A DNA stretch of 64,000 nucleotides. Origin: UBA11612 sp965228575. Its GTDB lineage: Bacteria; Pseudomonadota; Alphaproteobacteria; Rhodospirillales; Rhodospirillaceae. Positions 17,967 to 26,638 of the stretch are shown here, in pieces. The position numbers and the translations under genes were made by a program. Position 1 is the first letter of the stretch; the number at the start of each line of letters is the position of its first letter. The notes beneath the pieces are model-generated. The model worked only from the letters and a program-made list of their open reading frames with translations, did no database searches and was not told where the DNA came from. The DNA is taken from the NCBI GenBank assembly GCA_965228575.1, contig CBDDHW010000045.1, positions 32,779 to 96,778 of the forward strand, given 5' to 3'.

Positions 17967-18695
17967 ATGTCGGCTGCAGATACAATGCAAACGTGGGATC
18001 CGCGCGGCGCGAAAGTTTGCGACCTTGAGGACCTATTCAGCGAACTGCTGCCCCTAAAGGATGCGCGAATTCTCGATTTGGGGTGTGGGGCCGCCGAGGT
18101 GAGCCGTGCGATCGCCGATTCTGTTTCGGGGTCCGATGTGGTTGCAATGGAAACCGATGCCGTCCAACACGAAGAAAACCTCAAGGCAGATCAGCTCCCA
18201 AACTTAGAGTTTAAATTGGGAGGAGCGGAGAGAATTCCCGAACGTGATGAAAGCTTCGATGTCGTACTGATGCTGAAATCGCTGCACCATGTTCCTGCCA
18301 ATGACATGGATCAGGCTTTGCGCGAGGTGCGACGTGTCCTGCACATGGACGGATTGGCGTTTATTGTCGAGCCCGTTTTCGGCGGAGCCCTGAACGATAT
18401 TTTGCGCGTCTTTCATGACGAGAAAGAAGTGCGTTTGGCCGCATTCGATGCGGTACGCAAAACAGTCTCTTCGAACGCTATGGAATTGGTAGAGGAAAGA
18501 TTTTTCTTCACGTCTACTACGGTTCCCGATTTCGATGCGTTTGAGCAAAAATATATCAACGTGTCCCACTCCGATATTCGGTTGACCACAGCTCAGCGGG
18601 CGGAAGTTCGTCAAAAGTTCGAACGTCAATTGAAGCCGCAAGGTGCCACCTTCAAAATGCCCATGCGCCTTGATCTTCTTAAGAAAGCCGTGTGA
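17967..18695 (+). CDS. Class I SAM-dependent methyltransferase
   Basis: 242 residues; the ATG has AGGA eight bases upstream. SAM-binding motif I reads ARILDLGCGAAEVSRAIA, followed by the acidic end of strand 2 (VVAMETD), motif RDESFDVVLMLKSLHHVP and a strand LHMDGLAFIVEPVF, all Methyltransf_11-like. No lid domain identifies a substrate; the C-terminal third (LVEERFFFTSTTVPDFDAFEQKY) resembles small-molecule methyltransferases. It is cytosolic. The next gene is about 140 bases away, so it is probably monocistronic. Enzyme class is sure, substrate unknown. Confidence 0.85.
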   Translation: MSAADTMQTWDPRGAKVCDLEDLFSELLPLKDARILDLGCGAAEVSRAIADSVSGSDVVAMETDAVQHEENLKADQLPNLEFKLGGAERIPERDESFDVVLMLKSLHHVPANDMDQALREVRRVLHMDGLAFIVEPVFGGALNDILRVFHDEKEVRLAAFDAVRKTVSSNAMELVEERFFFTSTTVPDFDAFEQKYINVSHSDIRLTTAQRAEVRQKFERQLKPQGATFKMPMRLDLLKKAV

Positions 18696-18833
18696 TCGCC
18701 TGATTTGCTGAGGCGGTCTACCAACCCGTCAATTCACGTGTCAGAATATCTCGATAATGTTGCAAACCAGAGATAATTAAATCTATGGTGAGGAGCGGCG
18801 TGAGAGGTGATTATCACCTCAAGGGGAGAGTCT

Positions 18834-19835
18834 ATGTCTGAAACTAATCACGCGTCTGCCGGTGAATTATCTGAGGCCCGTCATCAACCGTCCACGCAAG
18901 GTCAATCAGAAGAAACACATCGTTTCGTTTATCACGGTAGAATTGGCACGCTTTATCGAATTTGGCTTCTAAATATTTTCCTCACGATCGTAACATTCGG
19001 CGTTTACAGCTTTTGGGGACGCACGCGCATGCGCAAATATGCGGCGTCCGCGTTTGAGCTTGGCGGAGACCGCTTGGAGTATACAGGAACCGGTGGCGAG
19101 CTTTTTCGAGGATTCTTAATCGCCTTTCCAATTATCATTCTTCTGTACCTTCCGCTGGTAATCTACCCGATGGAGACGCACCCAATCGTCTCCCTTACAT
19201 TTATCCCCATCCTGTATTTTATTTATGTCGGCGTATACGCCGCATTGCGTTACAGGCTATCGCGAACCGTATGGAGAGGAATTCGCGGTCGGCTTACCGG
19301 CTCACCCTTCGAGTACGGTGCCTTGGTGCTCGGACTTTCCGTCGTAAACATCCTTACGCTCGGCGTTATGATCCCATGGTCGGACCGCATGGCCATCCGA
19401 TACCAAATGCGCAATGTTTGGTTTGGGAACACACAAGGCGAATTCAATGACACGCCCAGAGAGTTGTGGCGCATGCATTGGATCACATGGTTGTTGTTTA
19501 TTCCGACACTTAGCCTATCGAGATTGTGGTATCGCGCTGCTTTGCTGAGATATCAGTATGGGAATTTCAGCATCGGGCGGGTGAAGTTGAATGCGGTGCT
19601 TTCAGGCACGCATGTGTTCGACCTTGTTGTGTTCAATGCCCTTATTCTCCTTTTCACACTGGGTCTGGGCAGACCGATTACCGTGTACCGGGAATTGAAA
19701 TTTATCTCGGACCGCATTTTCTTGACCGGAGACTTGGACGCAGAGGCCGCCGCAGTCCTTCAGTCGACGGAAGATCTATCCTCAACCGGCGAAGGTTTGG
19801 ATGGACTCCTGTCCAATGACTCTGGCTTCTTCTAG
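18834..19835 (+). CDS. DUF898 (YjgN) family inner-membrane protein
   Basis: 333 residues from the ATG at 18834, with AGGGGAGAG just upstream; the in-frame upstream ATG at 18807 has no such site. After a polar N-terminus the DUF898 signature appears: FVYHGRIGTLYRIWLLNIFLTI followed by TFGVYSFWGRTRMRKY, then repeated hydrophobic helices, a second VNILTLGVMIPWSD and the C-terminal LILLFTLGLGRPITVYRELKF. About six membrane segments. The family's function is unknown. It is followed after only 32 bases by an M48 peptidase gene, a pairing that suggests joint action at the inner membrane. Confidence 0.88.
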   Translation: MSETNHASAGELSEARHQPSTQGQSEETHRFVYHGRIGTLYRIWLLNIFLTIVTFGVYSFWGRTRMRKYAASAFELGGDRLEYTGTGGELFRGFLIAFPIIILLYLPLVIYPMETHPIVSLTFIPILYFIYVGVYAALRYRLSRTVWRGIRGRLTGSPFEYGALVLGLSVVNILTLGVMIPWSDRMAIRYQMRNVWFGNTQGEFNDTPRELWRMHWITWLLFIPTLSLSRLWYRAALLRYQYGNFSIGRVKLNAVLSGTHVFDLVVFNALILLFTLGLGRPITVYRELKFISDRIFLTGDLDAEAAAVLQSTEDLSSTGEGLDGLLSNDSGFF

Positions 19836-19867
19836 GTTACACCGGTATTGATCCCGGATTGTCTCAT

Positions 19868-20989
19868 ATGACCTTTGACATCTCGCGCAGAAAAACTATG
19901 GCCGCCAGGTTTTCCGATGGAAAATCTGCACGCTCATATTCCGTGCAGGTCAAAATTGAATCTGAGAAGTTCGTCTTTAAACTCTCCGACGATCAGAATG
20001 CAAAGGTACGGCAGGAACATTGGCCGGGCGACAGAATTCGCACCGTAGACGACGCCGATAGCGGTGCGGCTGTTACATTCACCAATGTCGATATACCAAT
20101 GTCGCGATTGGTGTTTTCTTCACCCGATGAAGCGCGCATGGCGCGGGAGACGCTCGATATTAAACCCGAGCACTCGTTGCGCGTGGGGCTTGGAACCTGG
20201 TCTTTGGTGGGATGGTTCGCCGTGGCTGCCGCGACGTTGACTGCAGCCGTGCTTGCCGCGCCGGCCTTAAGTTCATTAGCCGCCCCTTATGTTCCCCAAA
20301 GTTGGCGCGCTCAATTGGGGCAATTCGTCACGGACATTCTTACCGAAGGGAAAGCCGTATGTGTAGGCGAGCCCGGTCAACAGGCGCTGGAGTCTATCGT
20401 TCGCAAACTTAGCGAGGGTCAGGCCCTAGAACAGCCATTGACGGTCGAAGTCATCGACTTTGGTCAGGTCAACGCCTTTGCCGCGCCTGGGGGCATGATC
20501 GTGATATTCAGTGAGCTCATCGACCAGGCGGAAAGTGCGGAAGAGGTTGCCGGGGTTGTCGCCCACGAAATCGGCCATGTTGTTGAAAATCATCCCACTG
20601 CCGGGGCGATACGGTCTTTGGGGTTATCGCTCGCGGTTCAAGTGATGTTGGGCGGCGGCGATGCAGGTGGTGCTGCGTCGACGGCGCTCGGGCTTTATGA
20701 CCTGTCTTATAGCCGCAAGGACGAATTGGAAGCCGATCGCCTAGCGGGCCAAATGCTTTTGGCGGCGGATGTAGATCCAGGCCACCTCAACTCTTTTTTC
20801 AATCGTATGAGTGAGGGCGGGTCTGGGCTGGATAATACGCCGCTTAAATATTTATCCTCTCATCCGGCATGGTCGGACCGTATCGCTGCCGTCTCCTCAT
20901 TGGAAAAACCCGATCGCGAGCGTCCCATATTGACTGCAGCGCAATGGCGCGGCCTAAGAAATATATGCAGCGGTGCGGGCGCCAACTAA
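19868..20989 (+). CDS. M48 family membrane metallopeptidase
   Basis: About 373 residues. The start is uncertain: ATG at 19868 is used; a TTG at 19859 and an ATG at 19898 are in frame and none has a clear ribosome site. The N-terminal about 90 residues are a small beta-domain (ARFSDGKSARSYSVQVKIESEK) seen before some M48 peptidases. One or two membrane segments follow at about 115-140. The zinc site HEIGH is at 233-237 (VVAHEIGHVVENHP), with the third ligand in KDELEADRLAGQ. The final LSSHPAWSDRIAAV fits the family. A role in quality control of envelope proteins is likely. It follows the DUF898 gene closely. Confidence 0.88.
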   Translation: MTFDISRRKTMAARFSDGKSARSYSVQVKIESEKFVFKLSDDQNAKVRQEHWPGDRIRTVDDADSGAAVTFTNVDIPMSRLVFSSPDEARMARETLDIKPEHSLRVGLGTWSLVGWFAVAAATLTAAVLAAPALSSLAAPYVPQSWRAQLGQFVTDILTEGKAVCVGEPGQQALESIVRKLSEGQALEQPLTVEVIDFGQVNAFAAPGGMIVIFSELIDQAESAEEVAGVVAHEIGHVVENHPTAGAIRSLGLSLAVQVMLGGGDAGGAASTALGLYDLSYSRKDELEADRLAGQMLLAADVDPGHLNSFFNRMSEGGSGLDNTPLKYLSSHPAWSDRIAAVSSLEKPDRERPILTAAQWRGLRNICSGAGAN

Positions 20990-21023
20990 TCCATAAAAAC
21001 TTAGACGACGAAAGATGCGCGTA

Positions 21024-21371
21024 ATGCCCAAAACCCTCTATGGAATAAAAAACTGCGACACCGTCAAGAAAGCGCGCGCGTGGCTCAAAGCGCACAATAT
21101 CGACTATGTTTTTCACGACTACAAAACCGAAGGGATTGATCGCGCGTGGCTCAAAAAATGGTGTGACGAAGTTGGGTGGGAGGTTTTACTCAATCGCGCG
21201 GGGACAACCTTCAGAAAATTAACTGACGATGACAAAGCAAATCTTACAGCCGCGAAAGCCATCCGACTCATGGTTGCTCAACCGTCGATGATTAAACGGC
21301 CCGTATTGGACCTTGGCCGTCGCCGCCTTGTAGGATTTAAGCCGGATGTCTATGCCAAGGAACTAACCTGA
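21024..21371 (+). CDS. ArsC/Spx-family protein (YffB-like)
   Basis: 115 residues from the ATG at 21024; GAAAG ten bases upstream fits this start better than the ATG at 21015. Thioredoxin-fold ArsC-like protein: LYGIKNCDTVKKARAWL with a single N-terminal cysteine, then DYVFHDYKTEGID, the LLNRAGTTFRKL segment and the strand PSMIKRPVLDLG ending in VGFKPDVY. This is the YffB branch, which is glutathione-linked and not shown to reduce arsenate. No ars genes are nearby. Its last nine bases overlap the end of the convergent TAXI-like gene. Confidence 0.88.
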   Translation: MPKTLYGIKNCDTVKKARAWLKAHNIDYVFHDYKTEGIDRAWLKKWCDEVGWEVLLNRAGTTFRKLTDDDKANLTAAKAIRLMVAQPSMIKRPVLDLGRRRLVGFKPDVYAKELT

Positions 21372-21923
21372 CTGGCTTTGCCCGGAGCTTGGTTCCGGGT
21401 GCCCGCGTAAAAAGTCCGCGCTGCCCGGGTGCCAAGTTAACTCGGACGGCCCATTAAAATCGCCTTCTGCAATTTGATCTTTTTCGACAAGAGCTTCGGT
21501 CAGCATCCAGGCGTGATGAGAGGGCAGATCAGCTTGCGCGATCAAGAGGCGGTCGTTGATCGGCGCCAAGACATGCAATGCGATGGCGCCATAGGGTTCA
21601 AACGGACCTGCGCCTTTTGCCATGGCTGCGGCCTCGTCCCGGTCCATGATAGCTACTTCCATCTGCCCGGTCCCAAGTAAACTCGCAAGCCGTCCAGCGT
21701 AGGGGGCTCGGGCAACGCGCGCCCTTGCGGCCGGCAGGCGCGCATCGAGCATCTCGACGGTGAACTTGGCGAGATCGTAGGTGCGCGGGTCGCCCCTATG
21801 GCACCCGATGAGCAAATGTTTTCGCCGGTAGATGATCCACTGTTGATAGGGCGAATGCCCGCACAGCATCACTGCGCTGGCGGTCGCAAGTCCGGCTTCG
21901 AGAAAGTGTCTGCGTTTCATCAT
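21363..21923 (-). CDS. Exported TAXI/periplasmic-binding-like protein
   Basis: 186 residues. The N-terminus MMKRRHFLEAGLATASAVMLCG looks like a short Tat-type signal (KRRHFLEAG). The rest, LLIGCHRGDPRTYDLAKFTVEML and LASLLGTGQMEVAIMDRDEAAAM, resembles one lobe of a TAXI or phosphonate-type solute-binding protein but is too short for a full two-lobe receptor. It may be a reduced sensor or binding protein. The start codon overlaps the stop of the formamidase-like gene (ATGA), so the two are translationally coupled. No TRAP permease is nearby. The assignment is tentative. Confidence 0.6.
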   Translation of the reverse strand: MMKRRHFLEAGLATASAVMLCGHSPYQQWIIYRRKHLLIGCHRGDPRTYDLAKFTVEMLDARLPAARARVARAPYAGRLASLLGTGQMEVAIMDRDEAAAMAKGAGPFEPYGAIALHVLAPINDRLLIAQADLPSHHAWMLTEALVEKDQIAEGDFNGPSELTWHPGSADFLRGHPEPSSGQSQSG

Positions 21924-23176
21924 TCGTCAAACACTTCTTCCTTGAGCACTGCCGTGACAACAAAATTTGGAACGTCAACGATCTGCCCAATGCGCAAATC
22001 CACCGCAACGCTTGCAAGAATATAGGCCTGCTCGGCGCTCAATCCATGTTCGCGTTGAATGTAGTCGATCATTTTAATGAGCGCATCGCGCGCGGCCACC
22101 GTCATGTCTTCCGACAAATTACTTAAGTTCGCGATCTTCTCGCTGTCCAAGTAAGTGTACTGGGGCGGAACTGAGCCAGCCTCTTTTATGGGCAGGCCAA
22201 TGGTTTGGTGGAACTTAGCGGGTTCAATATCCTTGATTTGATCGCCGCCAAATATTTCAGGCCCCTTAATAACGTCTGCTTGCCCTTTGCGAATTTCGGT
22301 CTGGACGGTAATCACCGCACCCATCTCAATCGCCGTGCCGGAAACTTCGCCGTCGCCTTGGGCATAGTGGGCGTCGCCAACAAACAACCCGCAGCCATCG
22401 ATGAAGCATGGCAGCAACACCGTCGTTCCGACTTGCATCTGCTGAACGTCTAAGTTTCCGCCGTTCTCCCGCGGCGGAATTGTTCTAAGACACTCATCCT
22501 TATTTGTTCCATTAGGTCCGCAAACAGCGGACGGAAGCGCGCCAATGGGTTGCGGCGCCAGCGTGATGCCTCCGGCTGCGCTAAGGTCCGCCTCGCGCGC
22601 CGCCCACGCCTTGACTTCATCGGGTCCGGGTAAAACGCCAACCGATCCCATAAACGCTTCATAGGGAATTTTAACGCCGGGCATCTGATCGGACACCGCG
22701 TGGGTACGTGAGAGTTTCCAATTCACCAAAAACGGCTCGGTAAAGATATCGCGCAAAAATCCAAATCCTGGGACGATGAATGTGTACCCATATTCGTCGG
22801 GCTCAATATCGATCAAGGTTACAGCCAAAACATCGCCGCGTTCCGCGCCTTCGATGTAAACCGGACCGGTCATGGGATGAGCGAGGTTCAAGTCGGCCGC
22901 CGCCAAATCATCGGCGTTGGAGTCGAGGGTTAGGTCTGAGTCTACGGCATCCCGGGTTTCAAATACGATCATCTGTCCGGGCTTCGCGCTCACCGCCGGC
23001 GGAATGGCCGGGTGGTAGCGGTTAAAGCAATTCGGGTCATCAACGCAATGATCGCCGCTCTTTGAGATAATGACCTTGTCTTGCCATTTCACATCGCTTG
23101 TATCGGCAACGGCAATGCCGCTTACGCCAATGAAAACTCCCGCCGCAAAAGTACAGATCCCAATATGTGTATTCAT
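21920..23176 (-). CDS. Exported acetamidase/formamidase family protein
   Basis: 418 residues from the ATG at 23176 with GGGGGCGGG upstream; an ATG at 23239 would put 21 polar residues before the signal peptide. The Sec signal ends near SGIAVADTS. The FmdA_AmdA pattern follows: VIFETRDAVDSD-type segment, LAHPMTGPVYIEGAERGDVLAVTLIDIEP, YTFIVPGFGFL, the central RENGGNLDVQQMQVGTTVLLPCF and the metal-site region GCGLFVGDAHYAQGDGEVSGTAIE. Known members hydrolyse formamide or acetamide to ammonia in the cytosol; an exported form is less usual. It is coupled to the downstream TAXI-like gene. Substrate not proven. Confidence 0.88.
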   Translation of the reverse strand: MNTHIGICTFAAGVFIGVSGIAVADTSDVKWQDKVIISKSGDHCVDDPNCFNRYHPAIPPAVSAKPGQMIVFETRDAVDSDLTLDSNADDLAAADLNLAHPMTGPVYIEGAERGDVLAVTLIDIEPDEYGYTFIVPGFGFLRDIFTEPFLVNWKLSRTHAVSDQMPGVKIPYEAFMGSVGVLPGPDEVKAWAAREADLSAAGGITLAPQPIGALPSAVCGPNGTNKDECLRTIPPRENGGNLDVQQMQVGTTVLLPCFIDGCGLFVGDAHYAQGDGEVSGTAIEMGAVITVQTEIRKGQADVIKGPEIFGGDQIKDIEPAKFHQTIGLPIKEAGSVPPQYTYLDSEKIANLSNLSEDMTVAARDALIKMIDYIQREHGLSAEQAYILASVAVDLRIGQIVDVPNFVVTAVLKEEVFDE

Positions 23177-23297
23177 ACCCGCCCCCAAGAATTCCGAAAA
23201 TTGAATGACGAGCGTAGAGGGTGTTTTGGGGCAGGGCAAGGTGCCGGGTTGTCGTTTCGAGGAGGTTGCCGCAGCGGTTTGGCGCTGAATCGCTGAT

Positions 23298-23651
23298 TTA
23301 CTTTGTCACGAGTTTTAGCGGCTTATTAAACACGTCCAGCACGTCTTCCAATTTGTGCCCTTGCCGCAAACGGCGCTCATGGCTCGAGACTAGATACCGG
23401 CCATTTTTTGCCGCCTTCGTCCGGCCCTTACGGGCGGCGAGTTTGGAAATCTCGAACAAGGGACGTTCATGAGAACTTCTGAAAATTAAAAAGCTTGCCG
23501 CGTCCGCGCCCAAATTTATCGCATAGTCGCGCCACTCGCCGCGGCTGACACGCGACGCATAGAGGTTGAGGATTTGATTAAGTTCTGGACGGGTGAAATG
23601 AAGAAACGCGGGTTTATGTCGGTAGTCGGTTATGCGAACGACCGATGACAT
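23298..23651 (-). CDS. DUF2794 domain-containing protein
   Basis: 117 residues, basic and cytosolic. It matches DUF2794, a family restricted to alphaproteobacteria: FLHFTRPELNQILNLYASRVSRGEWRDYAINLGADAASFLIFRSSHERPLFEI, then a basic patch and YLVSSHERRLRQGHKLEDVLDVF. Function unknown. Its strong lineage restriction supports the class assignment of the window. It is the second gene upstream of the formamidase, 121 bases away, and is not obviously in the same operon. Confidence 0.9.
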   Translation of the reverse strand: MSSVVRITDYRHKPAFLHFTRPELNQILNLYASRVSRGEWRDYAINLGADAASFLIFRSSHERPLFEISKLAARKGRTKAAKNGRYLVSSHERRLRQGHKLEDVLDVFNKPLKLVTK

Positions 23652-23765
23652 GGTCTCTTAGCCCAAGAACGCAACGGGATGTGACATGCAGTAATCTTTT
23701 CAGACCGCACGCCGGTGTGCAAGAGGCCGATCACGCCTTTGCGGTGGTGAGCTTGAAGTGTGGGG

Positions 23766-24059
23766 TTAGTACCCCGAGGAGCCAAGCTCTTGGTTTTTCC
23801 GGTCCTGGTCTGGCCGGTCAAAGCAATTGGTGTCCCCCAGCGTCTGATAGCAATACCGGCTGACCGTTTCCGTCGGGCCGCCCGGCGCATTGTTTTGACA
23901 AATAAGACGCGCGGCATCGCTGTCGTGGTTGGGGCATTGAAAACCGAAGGCTTGGGAGTAAATAGGGTCGGGGTTGCCGCCACATCCAGCAAGGCTTAAC
24001 CCTAAGACTGCAGAAGCCGCCAAGGCTTTGAAAATGGGGGAGCCTTTGGAAATTTGCAT
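23766..24059 (-). CDS. Small lipoprotein
   Basis: 97 residues. GAGG lies five bases before the ATG. The signal peptide ends in lipobox SLAGC, followed by GGNPDP. The mature part is about 70 residues with a C-terminal motif RYCYQTLGDTNCFDRPD and a further Cys in FQCPNHDSD and LICQNN. Similar small lipoproteins with a CYxTLxDxxCF motif are common in alphaproteobacteria. The final Cys pair may form a disulfide. Function unknown. Confidence 0.8.
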   Translation of the reverse strand: MQISKGSPIFKALAASAVLGLSLAGCGGNPDPIYSQAFGFQCPNHDSDAARLICQNNAPGGPTETVSRYCYQTLGDTNCFDRPDQDRKNQELGSSGY

Positions 24060-24316
24060 ATCAACCTCACTGATTCTGGCGCTTTAGCCCAGTTCATTTA
24101 CAACCCGTTCACGCCAGTCAGACTTTCATATACCAGGCGTTAAGAATCTCTGAATCCGCCATAATTTAGGGGTTTTTGAAGGCTACGGCGCGGGGGGCCG
24201 ACCCTCCAGCCGCAATTGCGTTAAGGGGCCCAAGTCATTATGTTCAGGGCCGTTTTCCGCCCCGAACGGGCCCGTGGTGAAATAGATGGGCGCCGCCCCA
24301 AGCGAAAGGATCTTCC

Positions 24317-25108
24317 GTGAACAAGCCTAAGGACACCAAAGTTCCGGTGCCCAAAGACTCGGACGACAAACGTAAGAAAGACAAGGAGGACGCTGACCAA
24401 AAAGCGTTCGAAAGTTTTCTGTCCGAAGTCGAGACGGATATGCGCGATGAAGCGCTCTCGAACGCTTGGAGAAAATACAGCGCGCATATAATTGGCGGCG
24501 CAGCTGCGATCATCGCCGGCGTCTTTGGTTACCAGCTGTACGTTGGGCATGTGGAAGAGCGGCGCGAGACTATGGCGATGTTATACGCCGATGCGGCCGC
24601 CGCCGTTGATGCTGGCGATATGGAAGGGGCTCTTTCAAAGTTCAGTGAGATCGCTGATGTCCCCGGCGAAGGGTACAGCACGGTCGCGCGCCTGGCAGAA
24701 GCGTCTTTGCGTGTTGAGAGCGGAGATCGCGCGGGTGCGCTGTCCATTTACGAAGCGCTTGCATCGGGTGGTGCGGCCGATCCGGTGTTTCAAGATCTCG
24801 CCGTTGTATTGAAAGCCATGCACAGCATGGACACATCCGATCCGAGCGCGCTTGAAGCTGAGCTCGCGCAAGTTTCCGGACCCGACCAGCCGTTCCGCCA
24901 TTCCGCCCTTGAAATGTCCGCGCTGCTCGCCGCCAAACAAGGCGCGCGCGATCGCGCCCTAGACTATTTGTCAGAAATTTTGAGTGATCCGGACGCGCCC
25001 CCGGCATTACGCTCCCGGGCGCGGGATTTGTCCGATCAGTACGCGAACGAAAGCACGTTGCCGCCGGGCGAAGAGGCGCCGGACGAGACGGCGCCCGCGT
25101 CGTCATAA
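24317..25108 (+). CDS. YfgM-like TPR protein (SecYEG-associated periplasmic protein)
   Basis: 263 residues from a GTG at 24317 with AAGGA nearby. A charged cytosolic N-terminus (KDSDDKRKKDKEDADQKAFESFLSEVETDMRDEAL) precedes one membrane segment at about 58-78 (IIGGAAAIIAGVFGYQLYV). A periplasmic helical TPR domain follows (ADAAAAVDAGDMEGALSKF, YSTVARLAEASLRVESGDRAGALSIYEALA). This is the TPR_21/YfgM arrangement; in Escherichia coli YfgM is an ancillary translocon subunit encoded next to bamB, as here. It lies 61 bases before bamB and two genes before der, the conserved order. The tail is acidic and proline-rich. Confidence 0.88.
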   Translation: MNKPKDTKVPVPKDSDDKRKKDKEDADQKAFESFLSEVETDMRDEALSNAWRKYSAHIIGGAAAIIAGVFGYQLYVGHVEERRETMAMLYADAAAAVDAGDMEGALSKFSEIADVPGEGYSTVARLAEASLRVESGDRAGALSIYEALASGGAADPVFQDLAVVLKAMHSMDTSDPSALEAELAQVSGPDQPFRHSALEMSALLAAKQGARDRALDYLSEILSDPDAPPALRSRARDLSDQYANESTLPPGEEAPDETAPASS

Positions 25109-25169
25109 AGCTTTGGCGTTACATTTTAATTTTGAGATCAATAAAAAAACCATTTGAGGAAGCCGTCCG

Positions 25170-26589
25170 GTGCAAACGCCTGTGAAAAAAATAGTCTCGA
25201 TCAACGCACGCGCGGCACGCTCGGCTCTTGTCGCCGGACTGGCGGCGGTGATGCTCGCGGGGTGCGACACCCTTGATAGTGTCTTTTCAAGCAACGACGA
25301 TGTGATTTTGCCGGGCACGCGAATTTCCATCCTCGCTCTTGAGCGCGAGCTTCGCCCCAATATCGATTCCGTCGACACACAAATCATTCTGCCGCGCCCG
25401 GAAGACACGCCGGTATGGCCAGGCGCGGGCGGGTTCTCCCATCACGCCATGCATCATTTGGTCATCGGCAATGCGCCTCAACCAGTGTGGACGGCCAATA
25501 TCGGTGAAGGCACCGATCTCAGAAATTGGGTGTTCGCCGAACCTGTGGTTGGCATTGGCTTGATCTACACCATGGACGCCGAAGGCGTGATTTCTGCGTT
25601 TGACACAAACACTGGCCGCAGGGTTTGGCGGCGCGCGACAATTCCCGATCGCGAGAAACCAGGGCTCTTAGGCGGCATAAGAAACATCGGCGGAATCTTT
25701 GGTCATTACCCGGCGTTTCTTGGCGGCGCGTTGGCTCTCGCTCAAGGCCAACTGTTTGCAACCAGCGGCGCCGCCGAAGTGCTGGCGTTTGACGCGGAAA
25801 CCGGTGAAGAAAATTGGCGCACGGCGGTCGAAGCTCCCATTCGCGCCGCTCCCGTGGTCAATGGCGGGCGGGTGTTTGTTCTTACCATCGAAAACCAGGT
25901 CATTGCGCTAGCCGCTGACGACGGCCGCCAACTGTGGACCTACTCCGGAACCTCGACGCCGACGATTTTGCTCGGGGGCACCGCGCCGGCTGTCGACGGT
26001 GGTGTCGCGGTGGTGGCCTTCACCAATGGTGAACTGCTGGCTTTGCGCACCGATACCGGCGCGCTGCTGTGGAGCGATAGTGTCGTCACGGTTCGGCGCA
26101 CCGAGGCTGCGGCCAATCTGACCGACATTGTCGGCCGTCCGGTAATCGACCGGGGCCGCGTGTTCGCCGTTGGTCAATCGGGATTGCTGGTTGCGATCGA
26201 TCTGCGCACCGGCCGCCGCGCGTGGGAAGCCCCGGTGCCCGGCATCTTTCAGCCGTGGATCGCCGGTGATTTTCTTTTTGCCGTTACCATCGACAGCGAG
26301 GCGGTTGGAATCGATGCCCGCTCCGGCCGCATCTTGTGGGTCACTCAATTGCCGCGTTTCGAGGAAGAAGACGATCAGGAGGACCGCATCACGTGGGCTG
26401 GCCCCGTCCTCGCTTCGGACCGACTAATCCTCGTGGGCTCCGATGGCCGCGCGCTTTCGATCTCGCCATATACCGGTGCGGTTCTGGGTCAAATCGAATT
26501 GGGCGCCCAGCGCATCCCTGCCGCCGGTCTTTGCCAACGAAACCATGTATGTGTTGGACGACGACGGCGATCTAACCGCCTATCGGTAA
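25170..26589 (+). CDS. bamB: Outer-membrane assembly factor BamB (frameshift near the 3' end)
   Basis: Start GTG at 25170 with GAGGAAG upstream. Lipoprotein signal ends VMLAGCDTL. The PQQ-like eight-bladed propeller of the BAM complex is visible: LGGIRNIGGIFGHYPAFLGGALALAQGQLFATSGAAEVLAFDAETGEENWR and repeated LLWSD or LQLWTY-type blade ends. In the present frame the protein runs past GQIELGAQ to a stop at 26795 with unlike sequence. Shifting by one base at the CCC run 26506-26508 gives ELGASASLPPVFANETMYV and the natural end LTAYR at 26589. An extra C is therefore likely, as a sequencing error or a real lesion. der starts 49 bases later. Confidence 0.88.
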
Positions 26590-26638
26590 TTCATCCGGCC
26601 GTTTTTAAAGTGGCCGCCCTGTATGAGCGCACAACGCC

